DNA from: Pegea sp. RAD2-039
Lineage: Eukaryota; Chordata; Thaliacea; Salpida; Salpidae
DNA length: 64,000 nt
Direction of reading: 5' to 3'
Assembly (NCBI GenBank): GCA_034620365.1
Contig: JAQGEQ010000316.1
Span: forward strand, 248,001 to 312,000
Under the pieces are notes generated by a model. It was not told the DNA's origin. It saw only the letters and a program-made list of their open reading frames with translations, and did not search any database. The position numbers were made by a program, and so were the translations under genes. Shown here one piece after another: positions 39,762 to 54,089 of this stretch (position 1 is its first letter; every line of letters starts with the position of its first letter).

Positions 39762-40606
39762 TTTAATGTATTAATAATTTCATAAAGCTCTGAAAAGATT
39801 CATTCAACTGATTATAAAAATAAAATATCACCATTGGTTTAACAATCAAACATTTTTTAATGTGAACACCAAAATTAGAAACTACTAGAATCTGTTTAAG
39901 AATTTTAAGCTTAATTTTTGTAGGTAATCAGTCTGTATCAAACTATGAATCTATTTTACTTTTAAATATTTTACATTTTATGTAAGTATTCATTGTTACA
40001 CTGTATGGTGACTACTAAAATATCATATGTCAAATCTATTTCTTTCTAAATTTATATCTTAATTATATACAAAATTATTTGCGAGAATGTGTGGCATTTA
40101 ATAGAAATAACAATTACATCAACAACAAAAATACAAAAAGACCTGCTAACTAAAACTTATTTTTATTCTAAAGTATATCAAATTACAATATTCTCAAATC
40201 ATATTGCACTATGCATACTATGTATATAAATCATAACTGACTTATTATATCAAGTAATATAAGCAATATATCTATTATCTATATACATCTATTATATAAT
40301 TGAAATCCACATCAAAAACTTACTTCAATCGAATATATGCGCTTTTCCGCGGGAAATCTTTGAAAACAAAAATTTCTAAGGCAATAGAAAAAATGGACTT
40401 TCTTAAAAATTCACAAATAACGAACACGATCTTAGCACCAATTAAACTGTTGATTAAATTATAATTTAACTTTTTATTCAGTCTAATAAATTGAATTATA
40501 CTTTTGAAACACCTAAACATAACTTTAAAGGCTTGTGGTTGGTAGTAAGCATAATAAGTCTGTAAATCCAAAATTATTTTAGCAAATGACACGATATATT
40601 TTAATT

Positions 40607-40939
40607 TAAAAAAAAACTACAGAAAAAACTACAGAAAAAACTACAGAAAAAACTACAGAAAAAACTACAGAAATACTATTTTTTAGCTTTGTAGGTCGAA
40701 GCAGTAGATAAAAAAAGTTTAATAGTCATACATTCTTCCTGCGTGTACATAGGTTTTAATTATATTAAAGAGCGGCGTGCACCGAAATACCTAACTTTAG
40801 TGATACGGCCCAATGAGCAGGAATAGTGACCATGGAAAAAGCGGATTATAGGTCTTAATGAAGCAGGGTTTGAACTGACATGTGCAGAGCACAATGGATT
40901 AATAGTTAATTGATTTAACCACTCGTCCACCTCGCCGTC
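40607..40939 (-). mobile_element. tRNA-Ser-derived SINE with 12-bp repeat tail
   Basis: On the minus strand the element starts near 40939 with GGCGAGGTGGACGAGTGG, matching the 5' part and A-box of tRNA-Ser. It then has AATCCATTGTGCTCTGCACA (anticodon-variable arm of tRNA-Ser(GCU)) and the B-box AGTTCAAACCC. The anticodon position reads ATT instead of GCT and the stems are imperfect, so it is not a working tRNA. A unique body of about 180 bp follows, ending in five tandem TTTTTTCTGTAG-type units at 40611-40673. Head, body and simple repeat tail in this order define a SINE. Target-site duplications were not resolved. Confidence 0.75.
40611..40673 (+). repeat. 12-bp tandem repeat (CTACAGAAAAAA)n
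   Basis: Five near-perfect copies on the plus strand. They form the 3' tail of the minus-strand SINE. Confidence 0.9.
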
Positions 40940-41374
40940 ATGTTCTAGGTCCTAGCCAAATATACAATATAGTTTATATGAGATATAGTCTACTACTATA
41001 ACATGTCATAAATACGTCCTTAAGTAATTCATCAAAAATTCATTAGTTATAAATTATTGCATCTCTTATCAATCTACTGCTTTTGATCTTTTAGAGATTA
41101 GTGATTTCAAAATGTAGCAATTTACTAAATCATCATTATGTATTTATAAACAGATGATTTTAAAGTTTTATTTTATTCTGTACAAAGTAGCATATATACA
41201 TAATAAACAGTTAAAAATTAGCTTGGATTTATTTTCTGGTAATTTTAAATACATAAACTTGTATAAATATATTTTTTTAATAAATAAAGCTTTGAAACAC
41301 GTTTTACCTATTTTTATTATCACTTGCAGACAGTTTTAAATCAAGATTTTAATTGTAAATTTACAATAACAAAT

Positions 41375-43312
41375 TTATAATCCATTTAAAGAAGAATCTT
41401 TATTTAAAAAGTTGAGTTCATCTTCTGGAAATGACTTTAAAGCAGTTAAGTTTATTTTTTGCTGTTCACATGGCTGCAGATTTTGAGAACTTGTACAAGT
41501 TTGATTACACTTTTCTTTCTCAATCATCCATTTATCAAAACAAATCAATTCTGGGTGTCCGGTGACTTTCTGAAATTTAAAACATAAATTTGAAAAAGGT
41601 ATACAAGATCAATTGTTACTCACCTGAACTCCCCATGTTTGTGAGTCTTTAAACGGATTTGTGCAGTTCCGTGTTCGCGTTCTTGTAGTGCAATTGCTGC
41701 AAGGAAGCCCACACAAGTTCCAACTGCTCCATGCTCCATACTTTCCTTCAACTAAAAATATTTTAGCAATAGCTGAGTCTTAAGCTTTCCTAACCTTTGC
41801 ATTTTGACATATTCATGCAACTCTCCACTTCAACTTCAGCTCCAAGACATACTTCCCCGTACAAGCGCGGTGCAGGATCATTACAAGATCTGCTTCTATT
41901 GCGTTCTCCTTGCTCGACAGAACAGGGTTTTGCAGTGCAAGAACCCCAATTTCCCCATGATCCCCAAGATCCATTTATAGAACATTTGGCTTATGTGAAC
42001 AGTTATCAATGCCTTTTAGATTATATTAAACTCTTACCTCGTCCTCCACACTGCTCTGATTCTCGATCTGATCCTTCACATTCACTTCCATTGCTAGTTG
42101 GAAAAGGACAAGAACATATTCTTACCCTTCTTCTGATCCCAGGAAATTCAGAGCAACTGGAAGAGCAGGGAGTCCACATCATCCACTTGCACCAGTTTCC
42201 ATTTACTTTATAAGACTGAAAATCGAGTTTAGGTCACAAAAACTTTTATAAGCACTCACTAGGACATGATCCTGCATAACAGGGAGTATACTCTTCTGAA
42301 GGACCGTTGCAGTATCCACCATAAGGTCGAATACAAACTCTCTGCCTGAACTGCGTCCCATTTCCGCAGGTTACACTACAAGAAGTTTGTTTGATCCATT
42401 CATCCCATTCTTTATACAATCAAAATAATAGTTTAATAAGTAGAGCAACTTCCACAAACTATTGTTACCAGTTTAGAAACTAACTTGCACAATTGATAAA
42501 GCAATCTTTATACTGCTTTCCTGTCCCTACACATCGTTTACCACCACATTGCTGCCTGGGCGAACTACAACTACGAATACGATATTCAAATCCTTGTCCA
42601 CAAGATACCGAGCAACCAGTAGACTGCGACCATTGGGCCCAATTACCGTCAACTGAATTTTATAAAGTATTTAAAAATTCTAACTCTCACCCAAAAAAGC
42701 TACAAACTAATTTAAGTGTACACTTGAACAACGGTCCTGACCTGGACAACACTTATGCCACGAACATGGCCTGGTTTGGAAAAGTTGATTGACACTAACG
42801 CCTCTACAAATATCACTGCATCTTCTTCTTCGATTTTGTCTCCCAACTCCACAACTTCTTGAACATTTTGACCATGAGCTCCAGGGGCTTAGTAAGCCAT
42901 CGTTCTTTCTGCACGGCTGTTGGCAGCCATAGCTACTTTGTAGATCATAATTCCAATTGAGTAGTACTCACTTGGCATGAATACTGAAGTCCCCAGCCCC
43001 CTGAGTCAGGGCGCCTGCAACAATCATTGAGAGTTGGAATGTAAACCGCGGCCCTTAGCCCTCCAAGTGGGTAAGAACAGTGACCACCAGAGACACGATA
43101 AGGCTGGTTAACTGGCCGGAATGATTGGAAGCATATTTGAGAAGCTAATAAAGTTAACAAAGTTAATAAGAAACATATAATAAAATATCTAATAACTTAT
43201 CAGCGATTTTAACCTTTAGTTAAAGACAATAACTATTTTTCTAAATAAAACAACCTGCAAGTCTTCCAAAATATATGAAAGCAAAAATTCTGAAAACAAG
43301 ATTTTTCTTCAT
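41375..43312 (-). CDS. secreted thrombospondin type 1 repeat protein (six TSRs)
   Basis: Nine exons: 43312-43255, 43144-42972, 42916-42742, 42652-42485, 42409-42260, 42205-42038, 41989-41795, 41751-41624, 41569-41375. They encode 469 aa. Residues 1-19 form a signal peptide. Exon 2 is a cysteine-rich module (ASQICFQSF ... CCRRPDSGGWG ... SC) that I cannot assign to a known family. Exons 3-8 each carry one TSR-like unit, for example WSSWSKCSRSCGVG, WAQWSQSTGCSVSCGQG and WDEWIKQTSCSVTCGNG. The last exon is a short non-TSR tail with four cysteines. TSRs are extracellular modules, often C-mannosylated or O-fucosylated, that bind matrix and receptors. No TM segment is seen, so secretion is likely. 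It is a paralogue of the plus-strand gene at 54.1 kb, with matching intron phases. The intron before exon 3 is only 55 bp. Confidence 0.88.
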
Positions 43313-45295
43313 TTTAATTCAACTGTTTATTTCAATTAATTTAAGTTTTTTTTATCATAATGACTGTTCTTATTTGAGTGCAAAATAAAAGTTTAAAATC
43401 CAGTCATATGGAGAAATTGAACGTAGACGTTCAATCACTTCCTATTACTGCTAGTTGCTTAGTTTCTGATCGAAAATACAGAAATTACGTAAAAGTACAT
43501 CGTTATAATTTAATGAGGTTTTCTTGATTATAATAACAAAAATTTTTTATTAGATTTGTTATAAAAAATTATCTGTAAGTGTCTTCTTTTTGATTTAAAA
43601 CTAAATTAGTTTAAATAGATAAGTGAAATTTATCATTTAAAGATTCTTACATCTATACAACTTGCTGTCGGTGCAAGTTAGTCGTAAGTATTTCCAAAAA
43701 TTTGCTAAATAGGTTTCTGAGATGCTAAATGTGTTAAAACTAAAATCAAGCATTTAAACACTTCCTGCCAACCGTTAACGCTAAGGTGTCTTGCACCATT
43801 CTTTAAATAAAGTCTTCCAAAAGTTTGACAAATGAAACTATTTTTATTTAATAATTCTTTAAATAGTTCAGTGTAATCAAACATTTAAAATTGTTAAACT
43901 TCTAATGATTTGAATAAATGGTTTATATGGATATCGTTTCAACAATTCTATAAACAACAAAACTGTAAATTTTCCTTAATGATATATAAGTCAAAATGAT
44001 CGGTTGAATAAAATTCGAAAGATTGTAAAAAACAAAATTCTAATCTATTTCAAAAGTCAAGTAGACTTCTGTTCTCAATTTAAACAAGATTACATGCCAT
44101 AAGATTGACCATAAATTTTGATAAATTGATGATAAACTTTTTTTATTGGTTTATAAAGTATTTAAGATTTTTCAACCTTTGATATAAGCCACAATTTCTG
44201 TGATTTGACTACATAATTTTTGACAATATATTTCAATCTGAATTTCAATTCAATTAACTCGTTTTAAAAAGAAATGTAAATCAAATCAGATAAAACCAGA
44301 ACAAAGATGTGAGCTGAAACTAAATTCTGTTTAGTTTCTTAAGAACCCAAATGATAATTGAAATAAAAAGAGCAGTTACTATTTTCAAATAATCTTCTAT
44401 CTATTTTTCATTTTAGAACTAAGATATTTTTGATGCTTTTTTGACTCGTTTAGAGTAAGAGCTAATGACTTCATCATAAATCAAAACAATTTAAGATGAG
44501 ATTTTGGTGATAACTGAAAATAAATAGTAACACTTTTGAATAGTCGATTATGGATATCAAATTATATCTCTAATCACTAAATTCATGTAAGCCTGCTGCA
44601 AGGGTAGGCTTCGAATCAAATAAACTGACTTTGTGACAACAAAACTAATATAAGTAACCTTATTTTCACCACAGTATAAAGAAGATAAAAAGTAGCTTCA
44701 TCTACTAATAACCTCTTTTAAACTCGAGTTGATCTCTGCAAGCAGTTTACGACTACAAATCACATTATATTGGGAATGTTTTTACATTAACTTTAACGTT
44801 ATCAGTGGGTGACTTTTCATAATATTTTTGTTGTCATAACATAATGTTGACTTAAATGCAAGTATAACTCAACTTTTGCTGTTTCTCATTTAAATGATTC
44901 TCTTAAAATCAAACATTTCTTTTAAAACTTTCTTCTTGAAGCTCAGAAAGAAATTTTGTTTTATTTGCAGTTGTTACATCTTCATTCCAACTGAAATCGA
45001 AGAAAGTCCCCCGAAAGATGAAGCAGGTTTGAATAAATATTAAATTATTCATAGAACGATAATTAAAAAACACAAGATACACAAATACCAATAAGATTTT
45101 TCTGAACTTCTTTTTAACTGTTTATAAGTTCAAAGAACCCAATTCAAACCAACAAGTTTACAATAAACCCACAAACGGACAAAAAAAAACTGAAAAATAA
45201 CAAGAAGTTGAAAAGACATAAAGACTAAGAGGAGGAAAGTCTTTGATGAAAGAAAGAATCTTTAAAATTACTGATTTGAAGGACACAGTTTTAAA
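43313..45295. other. intergenic region between TSR gene and SRP54
   Basis: AT-rich. A weak B-box-like sequence lies near 44610-44625 (GGCTTCGAATC). A possible orphan minus-strand 3' exon at 44990-44909 has an acceptor and a stop but no upstream partner, so it is not annotated as a gene. Confidence 0.4.
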
Positions 45296-47404
<2,109 letters not shown>

Positions 47405-47997
47405 TTTTACTTATATATGGCAAATACAATTAAATCTAGAAATGTCAAAGAGTTTTTAAAGAATTTAATTTGTACTAAAAAGTTGTAAGTAAAAATCTTT
47501 TCAGAAAATAATTAAAAAGTCAGAATTTCAGCATGATGAATAAAATCAAAAGTGATAAAACATCTTAAAATACTTTTCAAACCTTAATTGACATTAATAA
47601 TAAAAAACAGATATTTTAAACATGATGTAATTTCAAACTTTGAATCAATCCATCAAGACTACCCTTGAAAAAGCTTAAAATGAAAACTAAACATTTTTTA
47701 TAATTATTTAATTCATATGAAAAAAATATTTCAATCCTTTACAATTTTCAATCAGCAAGTTTACTATTCATCCAGAACCTTCTAACAATTTATCTTGAAA
47801 AATACTCATTTAAACATTCCATTTAATTATGTATCATCAATATTTTACAGCATTATTACTAAATGAGGCATCATTCACAGAGTTTCAAATAATATATTTC
47901 AAAAGATATTTTAGTTTTACAATTTTATCAAAATAGTAAACTTAAAATCAAAACTGAACAGTTTCCAAATTAAGTTTTCTTAAACTTTTTCCAGTTC
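47405..47997. other. intergenic spacer SRP54-polyhomeotic-like gene
   Basis: AT-rich. It contains the SRP54 upstream region and the 3' end of the polyhomeotic-like gene. Nothing else was seen. Confidence 0.5.
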
Positions 47998-48687
47998 TTA
48001 TTCATTAACAAATAGTTTTTGAAATGCTTCAATTTTTTGGATGAGTTTTAAAGCTGGGCCTAAATTAAAATTCATTGAATTTATCAAGTGATCTATTTTG
48101 AGTAATTGTAATGCACTACCATCTATTTCTTGCAAGCGAAATTCATTAGCATATCTGCTCAAATAATCTGTATTTGAAATAAAATAAAAAACATCATCTT
48201 CAGACCATTCATTAATTGGTTTTTTGATTTCTATACCAGTATCTTCATCAACATCTAATGAGCAATCACTCCCTATATCTTCATCATTTGATTTGGTAGA
48301 GAGATAGCTTGAATTTGAATCACTGACATCTTCTAAATTTTTTTCTAAGTGATCTGTTCCAAGTTTTGAGCAAATTTTGCTTTCATTAATAAATACTTCA
48401 TTACCATTAACACTTTCTCCTGGAGTTTTAATTTTATTAGATCTTACTGTTGAGTGTTTTAGTTTTCTAGAAAGTGATGTTATGTTTCGAAGATTATTAC
48501 TTTTTAATTTCAGCTCCACTTTCTTGTTAGAAGTTTGATTAGCTTTAACTTGTTCTTTTACTACAGTAGGAAATCGCTCATAAAAAGGAACAGGTGACTC
48601 TTCAATAACAAAACCTTCAACTAAATGTAAAACAGTTCCTTCAGGTGCAGAAGATTTCATTTCAGTTTCTTTATTATTTAGTATCAT
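47998..48687 (-). CDS. short polyhomeotic-like SAM protein lacking the FCS zinc finger
   Basis: A single open frame of 229 codons. Residues about 18-32 read VLHLVEGFVIEESPVPF, matching the HVIEGFVIQE...PF motif that precedes the FCS zinc finger in polyhomeotic (PHC) proteins. Residues 160-224 are a Ph-type SAM domain (EWSEDDVFYFI, EFRLQEIDGSALQLL, HLINSMNFNLGPALKLIQKI), which polymerises in Polycomb repressive complex 1. Between them is a basic then acidic Ser-rich linker. The CxxC...C FCS finger expected between the motif and SAM in PHC1-3 is absent, and the protein is far shorter than typical PHCs. It is probably nuclear. SAM-only relatives such as SAMD7/11 are an alternative, but the GFVI motif favours PHC. 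The absence of introns is unusual beside its split neighbours. Confidence 0.75.
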   Translation of the reverse strand: MILNNKETEMKSSAPEGTVLHLVEGFVIEESPVPFYERFPTVVKEQVKANQTSNKKVELKLKSNNLRNITSLSRKLKHSTVRSNKIKTPGESVNGNEVFINESKICSKLGTDHLEKNLEDVSDSNSSYLSTKSNDEDIGSDCSLDVDEDTGIEIKKPINEWSEDDVFYFISNTDYLSRYANEFRLQEIDGSALQLLKIDHLINSMNFNLGPALKLIQKIEAFQKLFVNE

Positions 48688-48877
48688 TTAACTTTTATAA
48701 ATGCTATAAAACTTTATAAATTAAAAAACTGATTAGATTATCTTAATTAATATTTTACTAATAATTCTAATAATGCTTGCTTTTCTAAAAAACAATAAAA
48801 ATATTATTTAAGAGGATTATGATAAGACATTTGAAAAATTGGAAAAGTTTTAAATACAATACAGAATCCTTATTTCA

Positions 48878-48940
48878 TTATATATATATATATAGAATTA
48901 AATATATATAGATAGAAATATATATATAGAAAACATATTT
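48878..48940. repeat. TA-rich microsatellite
   Basis: Runs of (TA)n interrupted by GAATTAAA and GATAGAA motifs. Confidence 0.8.
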
Positions 48941-49939
48941 GTATACATAATTTTATAACACATTAAAACTTTTGCAATAGTTGGTTTATAAAAAAAATAT
49001 ATAGATTTGCTTATTAAAGATAGTGAAAATCATACTTTTAAGTGAATTTTAACAACAAAATATTCTAAATACAAATCCATAATGTAGCATTAAAATGTTA
49101 AAATTTTTAATAAAATCTTGTTGATTATAAAAGTAACTTCCAAATCACAAAATTTTAAAAATAAAACTTATTTTATATACTATTAAAAATATCTGATATC
49201 TACCCCAGAATATAGTTACCATTAAGATACAAAAAATGTTTATAGATAATTCTAACAAGAAAAAATAACACTTTATCAGAAATAGGAGAAAATTGCCAAA
49301 TAATTGCTGTACATATAAAAATGTATAAGATCTTAATTAATAGCCTTGTAATATTATAAGATTAAAATTTATCTGACTAGCAAGTAGATTTTTTAACAAT
49401 AAGCATATTTAACAGTAATCAATTTAGATTTAATCAAAATGCCACATTCTACTAACTTTTAGAGACTAATTTGCTTTATTTTCATTTTGACACTAAGAAT
49501 ATTTAGTTATGCAATCTTATTAAGTTTAGGTTAGTTTACTTCTTCTACTTTTGTAAGAGCTACTTGAAAAATAGATAATTTTATTCTATAATTCACTTCT
49601 AAAACAATCTCTAAATTGATGAAACAATTGAAAAAAGTGATGCTTGTTTTAATTGAACTTTTAAAATCGGTCACAAATTGAAATTGCTTCTTACATTTTT
49701 CGGATTGCATGACAAAATAAACAGTTGTTAATAACGTAAAATGGATATTCACAGTTACAAATATAAAAAGTTGAAAAACATATATAACGCATAAATAAAA
49801 GAAATATTTGTATCTGTAGTTTCAACTAATTATTTAGTTTTTCTTTTCGGTCTTATAGGTTTATTTATTTCGTTTTAGTACTAAATCAGTTACTTTTCAA
49901 TCTTCTCTAAAATCTACAAACCAATGGATTCAATGTAGA

Positions 49940-50190
49940 CAACACAAGCTAGCTACCAACAATTGTTTCCATCTATCAATACATAAATCCTCAAATTCTG
50001 ATCTAACATCACTGGAGTTTAGCTAAGCAACAATAAATCTTTGTAATGTCTTGTCATTGCAGACTTGGGCATCTACATCTCTCACGACTTTAAAAGGGTT
50101 CATTGTATAAGCTGTTTGTTCAAAATTGGTTCATCTACTTCATACCAATTTCTTAAATCTTCCAAGATCATTAATAAACATTGTTAAAAC
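49940..50190 (-). mobile_element. possible hAT-type transposase C-terminal remnant
   Basis: On the minus strand a frame with one stop reads YTMNPFKVVRDVDAQVCNDK, TLQRFIVA, then LNSSDVRSEFEDLCIDRWKQ. The order NPF, acidic linker, hydrophobic LI/FI-x-L, F and a terminal W resembles the dimerisation region of ZBED/FAM200-like hAT transposases. The match is short and uncertain. Flanking minus-strand sequence has multiple stops. Confidence 0.3.
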
Positions 50191-53100
50191 TCTGAACCAC
50201 TAGGTGTGAAATAGATACTATAAAACTTCAATATGTTCAAATATCATTTACTAGAATAATTTCCCTAAATACTCTTTTATTTTTACAAATATTGTCTCCG
50301 TTAGCTTAATATTAAATACCTGCAAGATTGACGCCTTTTCCGACTTAACAACTTTACTAACACCTAGTAGGTTATTGGCTTATTAAAGGTTTTTTTCAAT
50401 CGCAGTTTGGAATGTTTTTACTGACTCCATTACTTTCTCAAAATAAACCACATTTTATAACATTACTTTCAAAAATATGATTTAAGTAATTTTGTCAACA
50501 AGGAATATATAGTGCTTCCAGTTTCTTCAATAAGCTACACCTATTTTGTACTTTCGATCTATAGATTTTATTAGCTATGTCTTTGTAGTGCTCTTAGTTT
50601 TCTATAGTAATTATAATAAGCCGTGTGATATTTAAAACCTTTTTGTTATCTTTCTGCAGTCATTTTGTTTTTTATGCAATAAAAGCCGAATAATCTGTCA
50701 TCTGTATCCATATGTTGATAAGAATGAATAATACACAAAGATACTTAAGGATATTTAGGGACTGACCATTGGGTTTGAAACTATATCAAATAGCCAGGAC
50801 TCAGTTAAGAACACTAGATCGCTTTAGGGGGAATTAAGGCAATGAGACAAAAATTTATCTTATTGTTATAGACCTGATGTTACAATAACTGAATGACAAA
50901 CTATGTAAGTTTAATGGGTTGATAGATGTTGTTATAAATCTTAGTGGCAATCTCAGAGGAGTTGACACAAAAGGACTGAAGTTCGACGATCGAGTCATTC
51001 ATATTGGTATAACCGACGTCAATCACTCGGGTAACATCTCGTTTTTCATCGTTCTAAGTTTTTGGCGCATTCTTTAGTTTTTCGTTTAGCTTACTCATTT
51101 CTTTTTGATCCAGTTGTATATAAATTAGGAAAATTTTTCAGAAGAATCGATGCTGAGGTTTTTAAGCTTCAGCAGCTAGTTTTTAGTTAAGTGGTTGTCA
51201 AACTTTATTAAAATTCAAAAGATTCACTTGAAAGATCTTAAACAAATCTGCTAAAAATTCATCAACTTTGATCAGAGGTACTTTATCTTTCACCGATTAA
51301 AGAAAAGTTTTACGAGCTGGATCCATTTTTTCAGACTCAGAAATTTTGAAGATGAACATATTTAGTTACAAAAAGGTTTTTGGCTGATGTTTCAGCTTTG
51401 AATATCACAGTTAAGTAGATGTTTAAGGATACATTTCAATTAAGTGATCCCATTTTTTGTTAGTCAGCTTCCTATAAGATTTTATTGACAGTCTTAAAAA
51501 GTAGTCTCTGTTTGTCTATTCGCCAAATAAGTATTTTCAAGACTTTTTAGAATATTCTAACTTAGCTTAAAAGTGTTTCAAAATATTTTAATTCATCAAA
51601 GTATTAAACTAAATACTAATAAATTCTCAGTCACAGGATGTCAGTAAATCAAAAAGATCTTTACAAAATAAAATAGTTTGTAATATTTAATATTTTATTT
51701 ATAAAGTATCTAAAATTAAGAACAAATTAAGGAATAATTATAATTAGATGGTAGTTAAAGTCATGGTCTATAAGTTTGTTTATTAATTTTGGCAAAGGCA
51801 TGTTTATTTTAAAATTATAGTAATATTTATATTATATAATGAATATTTATCTACGAATAATTGTTAATCTATTACAAAAATAAATTTAATTCTGAAAAAA
51901 GTTCTGAATTTTTTTTTTGAAGAAATGTTTTAAAAGCAAACTCTAAATGAATTTAATGTGCTTTGTATTAACTTTGATATTAAACCACTAGCATTTTAAT
52001 TGAGCATTTTCGAGTTAACTTCAAAGCTCATTGGTTGACTCAACTTGAACGTTAGAGTAACACATTGTTCAAAAATAGTTGGCTGCTAATCAAAGACTTC
52101 ACCAAACGAAAACTATTGCTTCCGCTATCAAAATTGTTTCTTTAGTGTAACAGTCGATTTAAAAAAAGTTGAAGTCAATCATCACTAAACTGTAGCATAG
52201 AATTTTTAACGGATAATCTATATAAAGAAGTTTATTAAAATATTTTTAAAATTTGTTTCTTTAAAATGTATTTTAAAAAACAAGAAGTACAATAGCTTAA
52301 CTACAAAAGTACTTATGAAACTATATCGTTTGAAAAATAATATTTATTGAAACAGTTTATTATTGGCGCTTAAAATAAATAAAGGAAAAGTATGAAATTA
52401 GAGGTTACTTTGAGTTCTTTTTGGGGGAGATTATTTAAAACTGTTTTGCTATGAACTTAAAAGATCATTACAAACTTTTTCAATTTAAAAATTATCTAAA
52501 AATTATAACTTCAAGTCAAAAATGATAAATCAAAAGTATTATTTTTTATTTTATTTCTTTTTTGTATCATAATTTTTTGTCTTATCTTAGATTAAAGCAA
52601 TGAACTTCTCAAGTAATAACTTTATAAAAAACGTGATAACTAAATTATTTATAAAAACCTAACAGTTTTTTATAAATCAATAGAACAGTTTGTGAATGAT
52701 AAACTAATCAATTATAAAAACTCTTAGAATAAACTATAAATCGTAATAATTAAACAACATTTTATTATTGGCTTACTAATAAATATTTACATGTGGTTAA
52801 ATTATTAATAATAACTTTTGCATAATTATGTGTGATGAGACCGTTATTCATAATCTAAAATTGATAATTTCTTATTCTAAACAAGTATAAAGATTTTTAA
52901 AATTTGTTTTGTTGCTTACTTCTGTAAAAAAACATATTTGTCACCAATTGAAATGAATAACTCTCTCGAAAATGACCTCTCGTTTTTTCTTAAGTATTTG
53001 AAACAAGGTTTACTTAAAATAAAATAAAATTTGTATTCAAGTCACAATTCTAGCTCCTCATCAGGCTATAACATGTCAGAATTCCACAAAACAAAAAAAA

Positions 53101-54089
53101 TTAATTTTTAATAAGGTATATCACAGATTTACACAAATGAAAATGTTTGAAGGTTATGAGACTGAAAACAATCACATGACATTTCATTAATATGAGTTAT
53201 GTGTTTTTACTTGACTTCTGAAAATTATCTTTACATGAGACAATCTATTATTTATAGGGACATTACCCTGATACGCCTTTAGAGTAGGTTTTAATAAACA
53301 TTTATTAAGGATATTATGCGTAAAATTTATTGCACCATAACATTAAAGTTGTATGTTAGTTGTATATCTTCTCTATGTTTAACATATGTTACAATTAAAG
53401 ATTTGTAAAATTACAAACTATTTGTGAGACTTTATCTGAAACTCTCACTTTAGTAATACTGTCACTTAAAATTGTTTAAAAGCAATTTGAATTGAACTGT
53501 TGGTCTCGCAAAGTTTTTGGTCGTTTAAATAAAACTTTGAACTTTAATTTAGTGTTTTCAGTTCTTAATTTCTACAAATTTGTGAAAAAATATGTTAAAA
53601 ATATGTTAATTAATAGAGTCAGACTTAACAAAGAAAGATCAAATTAAATAAATCCTAATAGTTTCTTTTAAGTTTTTATCTTTAAGCATTACCTTATATT
53701 CATCTTTTATTGTGAGTTTTTACTTAGGTGCAAAAGACCTTTTCCATTGAGAATTACATACGATAATAAATCACAACGTTTTATTTATCTGTTCACTAAC
53801 TTGTACTTTCAGAGCTGAAAAAAAAAACGAAACAATATTTACAAACAAAATACTAAGATTATAAACTTGTAAAGTTAAAAATAGTATCTCATATATGAAA
53901 AGTAAAACAATACGTCGTTGTATAATAATGATTACTTATTTACTTTTATGATGATTTTTTCCTTTTTTATTAGTCGACTAAATAGCCACTCGGAAATCCA
54001 GTTTCAGCTAAATCTTTTCTCTTAGTGAACAAGCTACAACTAACATTGTGAACCACAATTTTCAATTGAACTATTTTATTTTAATAATT

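Larger units (their letters stand above)
39762..41374. other. intergenic region containing a SINE
   Basis: Sequence upstream of SMC2 and downstream of the minus-strand TSR gene. Apart from the tRNA-Ser-derived SINE it is AT-rich with no supported exon. The SMC2 core promoter is expected just above 39762 but shows no distinctive motif. Confidence 0.5.
48688..54089. other. gene desert with transposon debris
   Basis: About 5.4 kb without supported exons. It contains TA-rich low complexity at 48878-48940, a possible hAT transposase relic near 49940-50190, and a less AT-rich, unassigned stretch at about 50740-51620 with only short broken frames. The rest is AT-rich spacer upstream of the TSR-mucin gene. 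Confidence 0.5.

Noticed and set aside
40860..40939. Functional tRNA-Ser gene
   Set aside because: Anticodon position and stems are degraded and the element carries a SINE body and repeat tail.
44909..44990. Possible orphan 3' exon on the minus strand (acceptor, 26 codons, TGA)
   Set aside because: No upstream exon with a matching phase could be found between it and SRP54; the frame does not fit an alternative SRP54 end.
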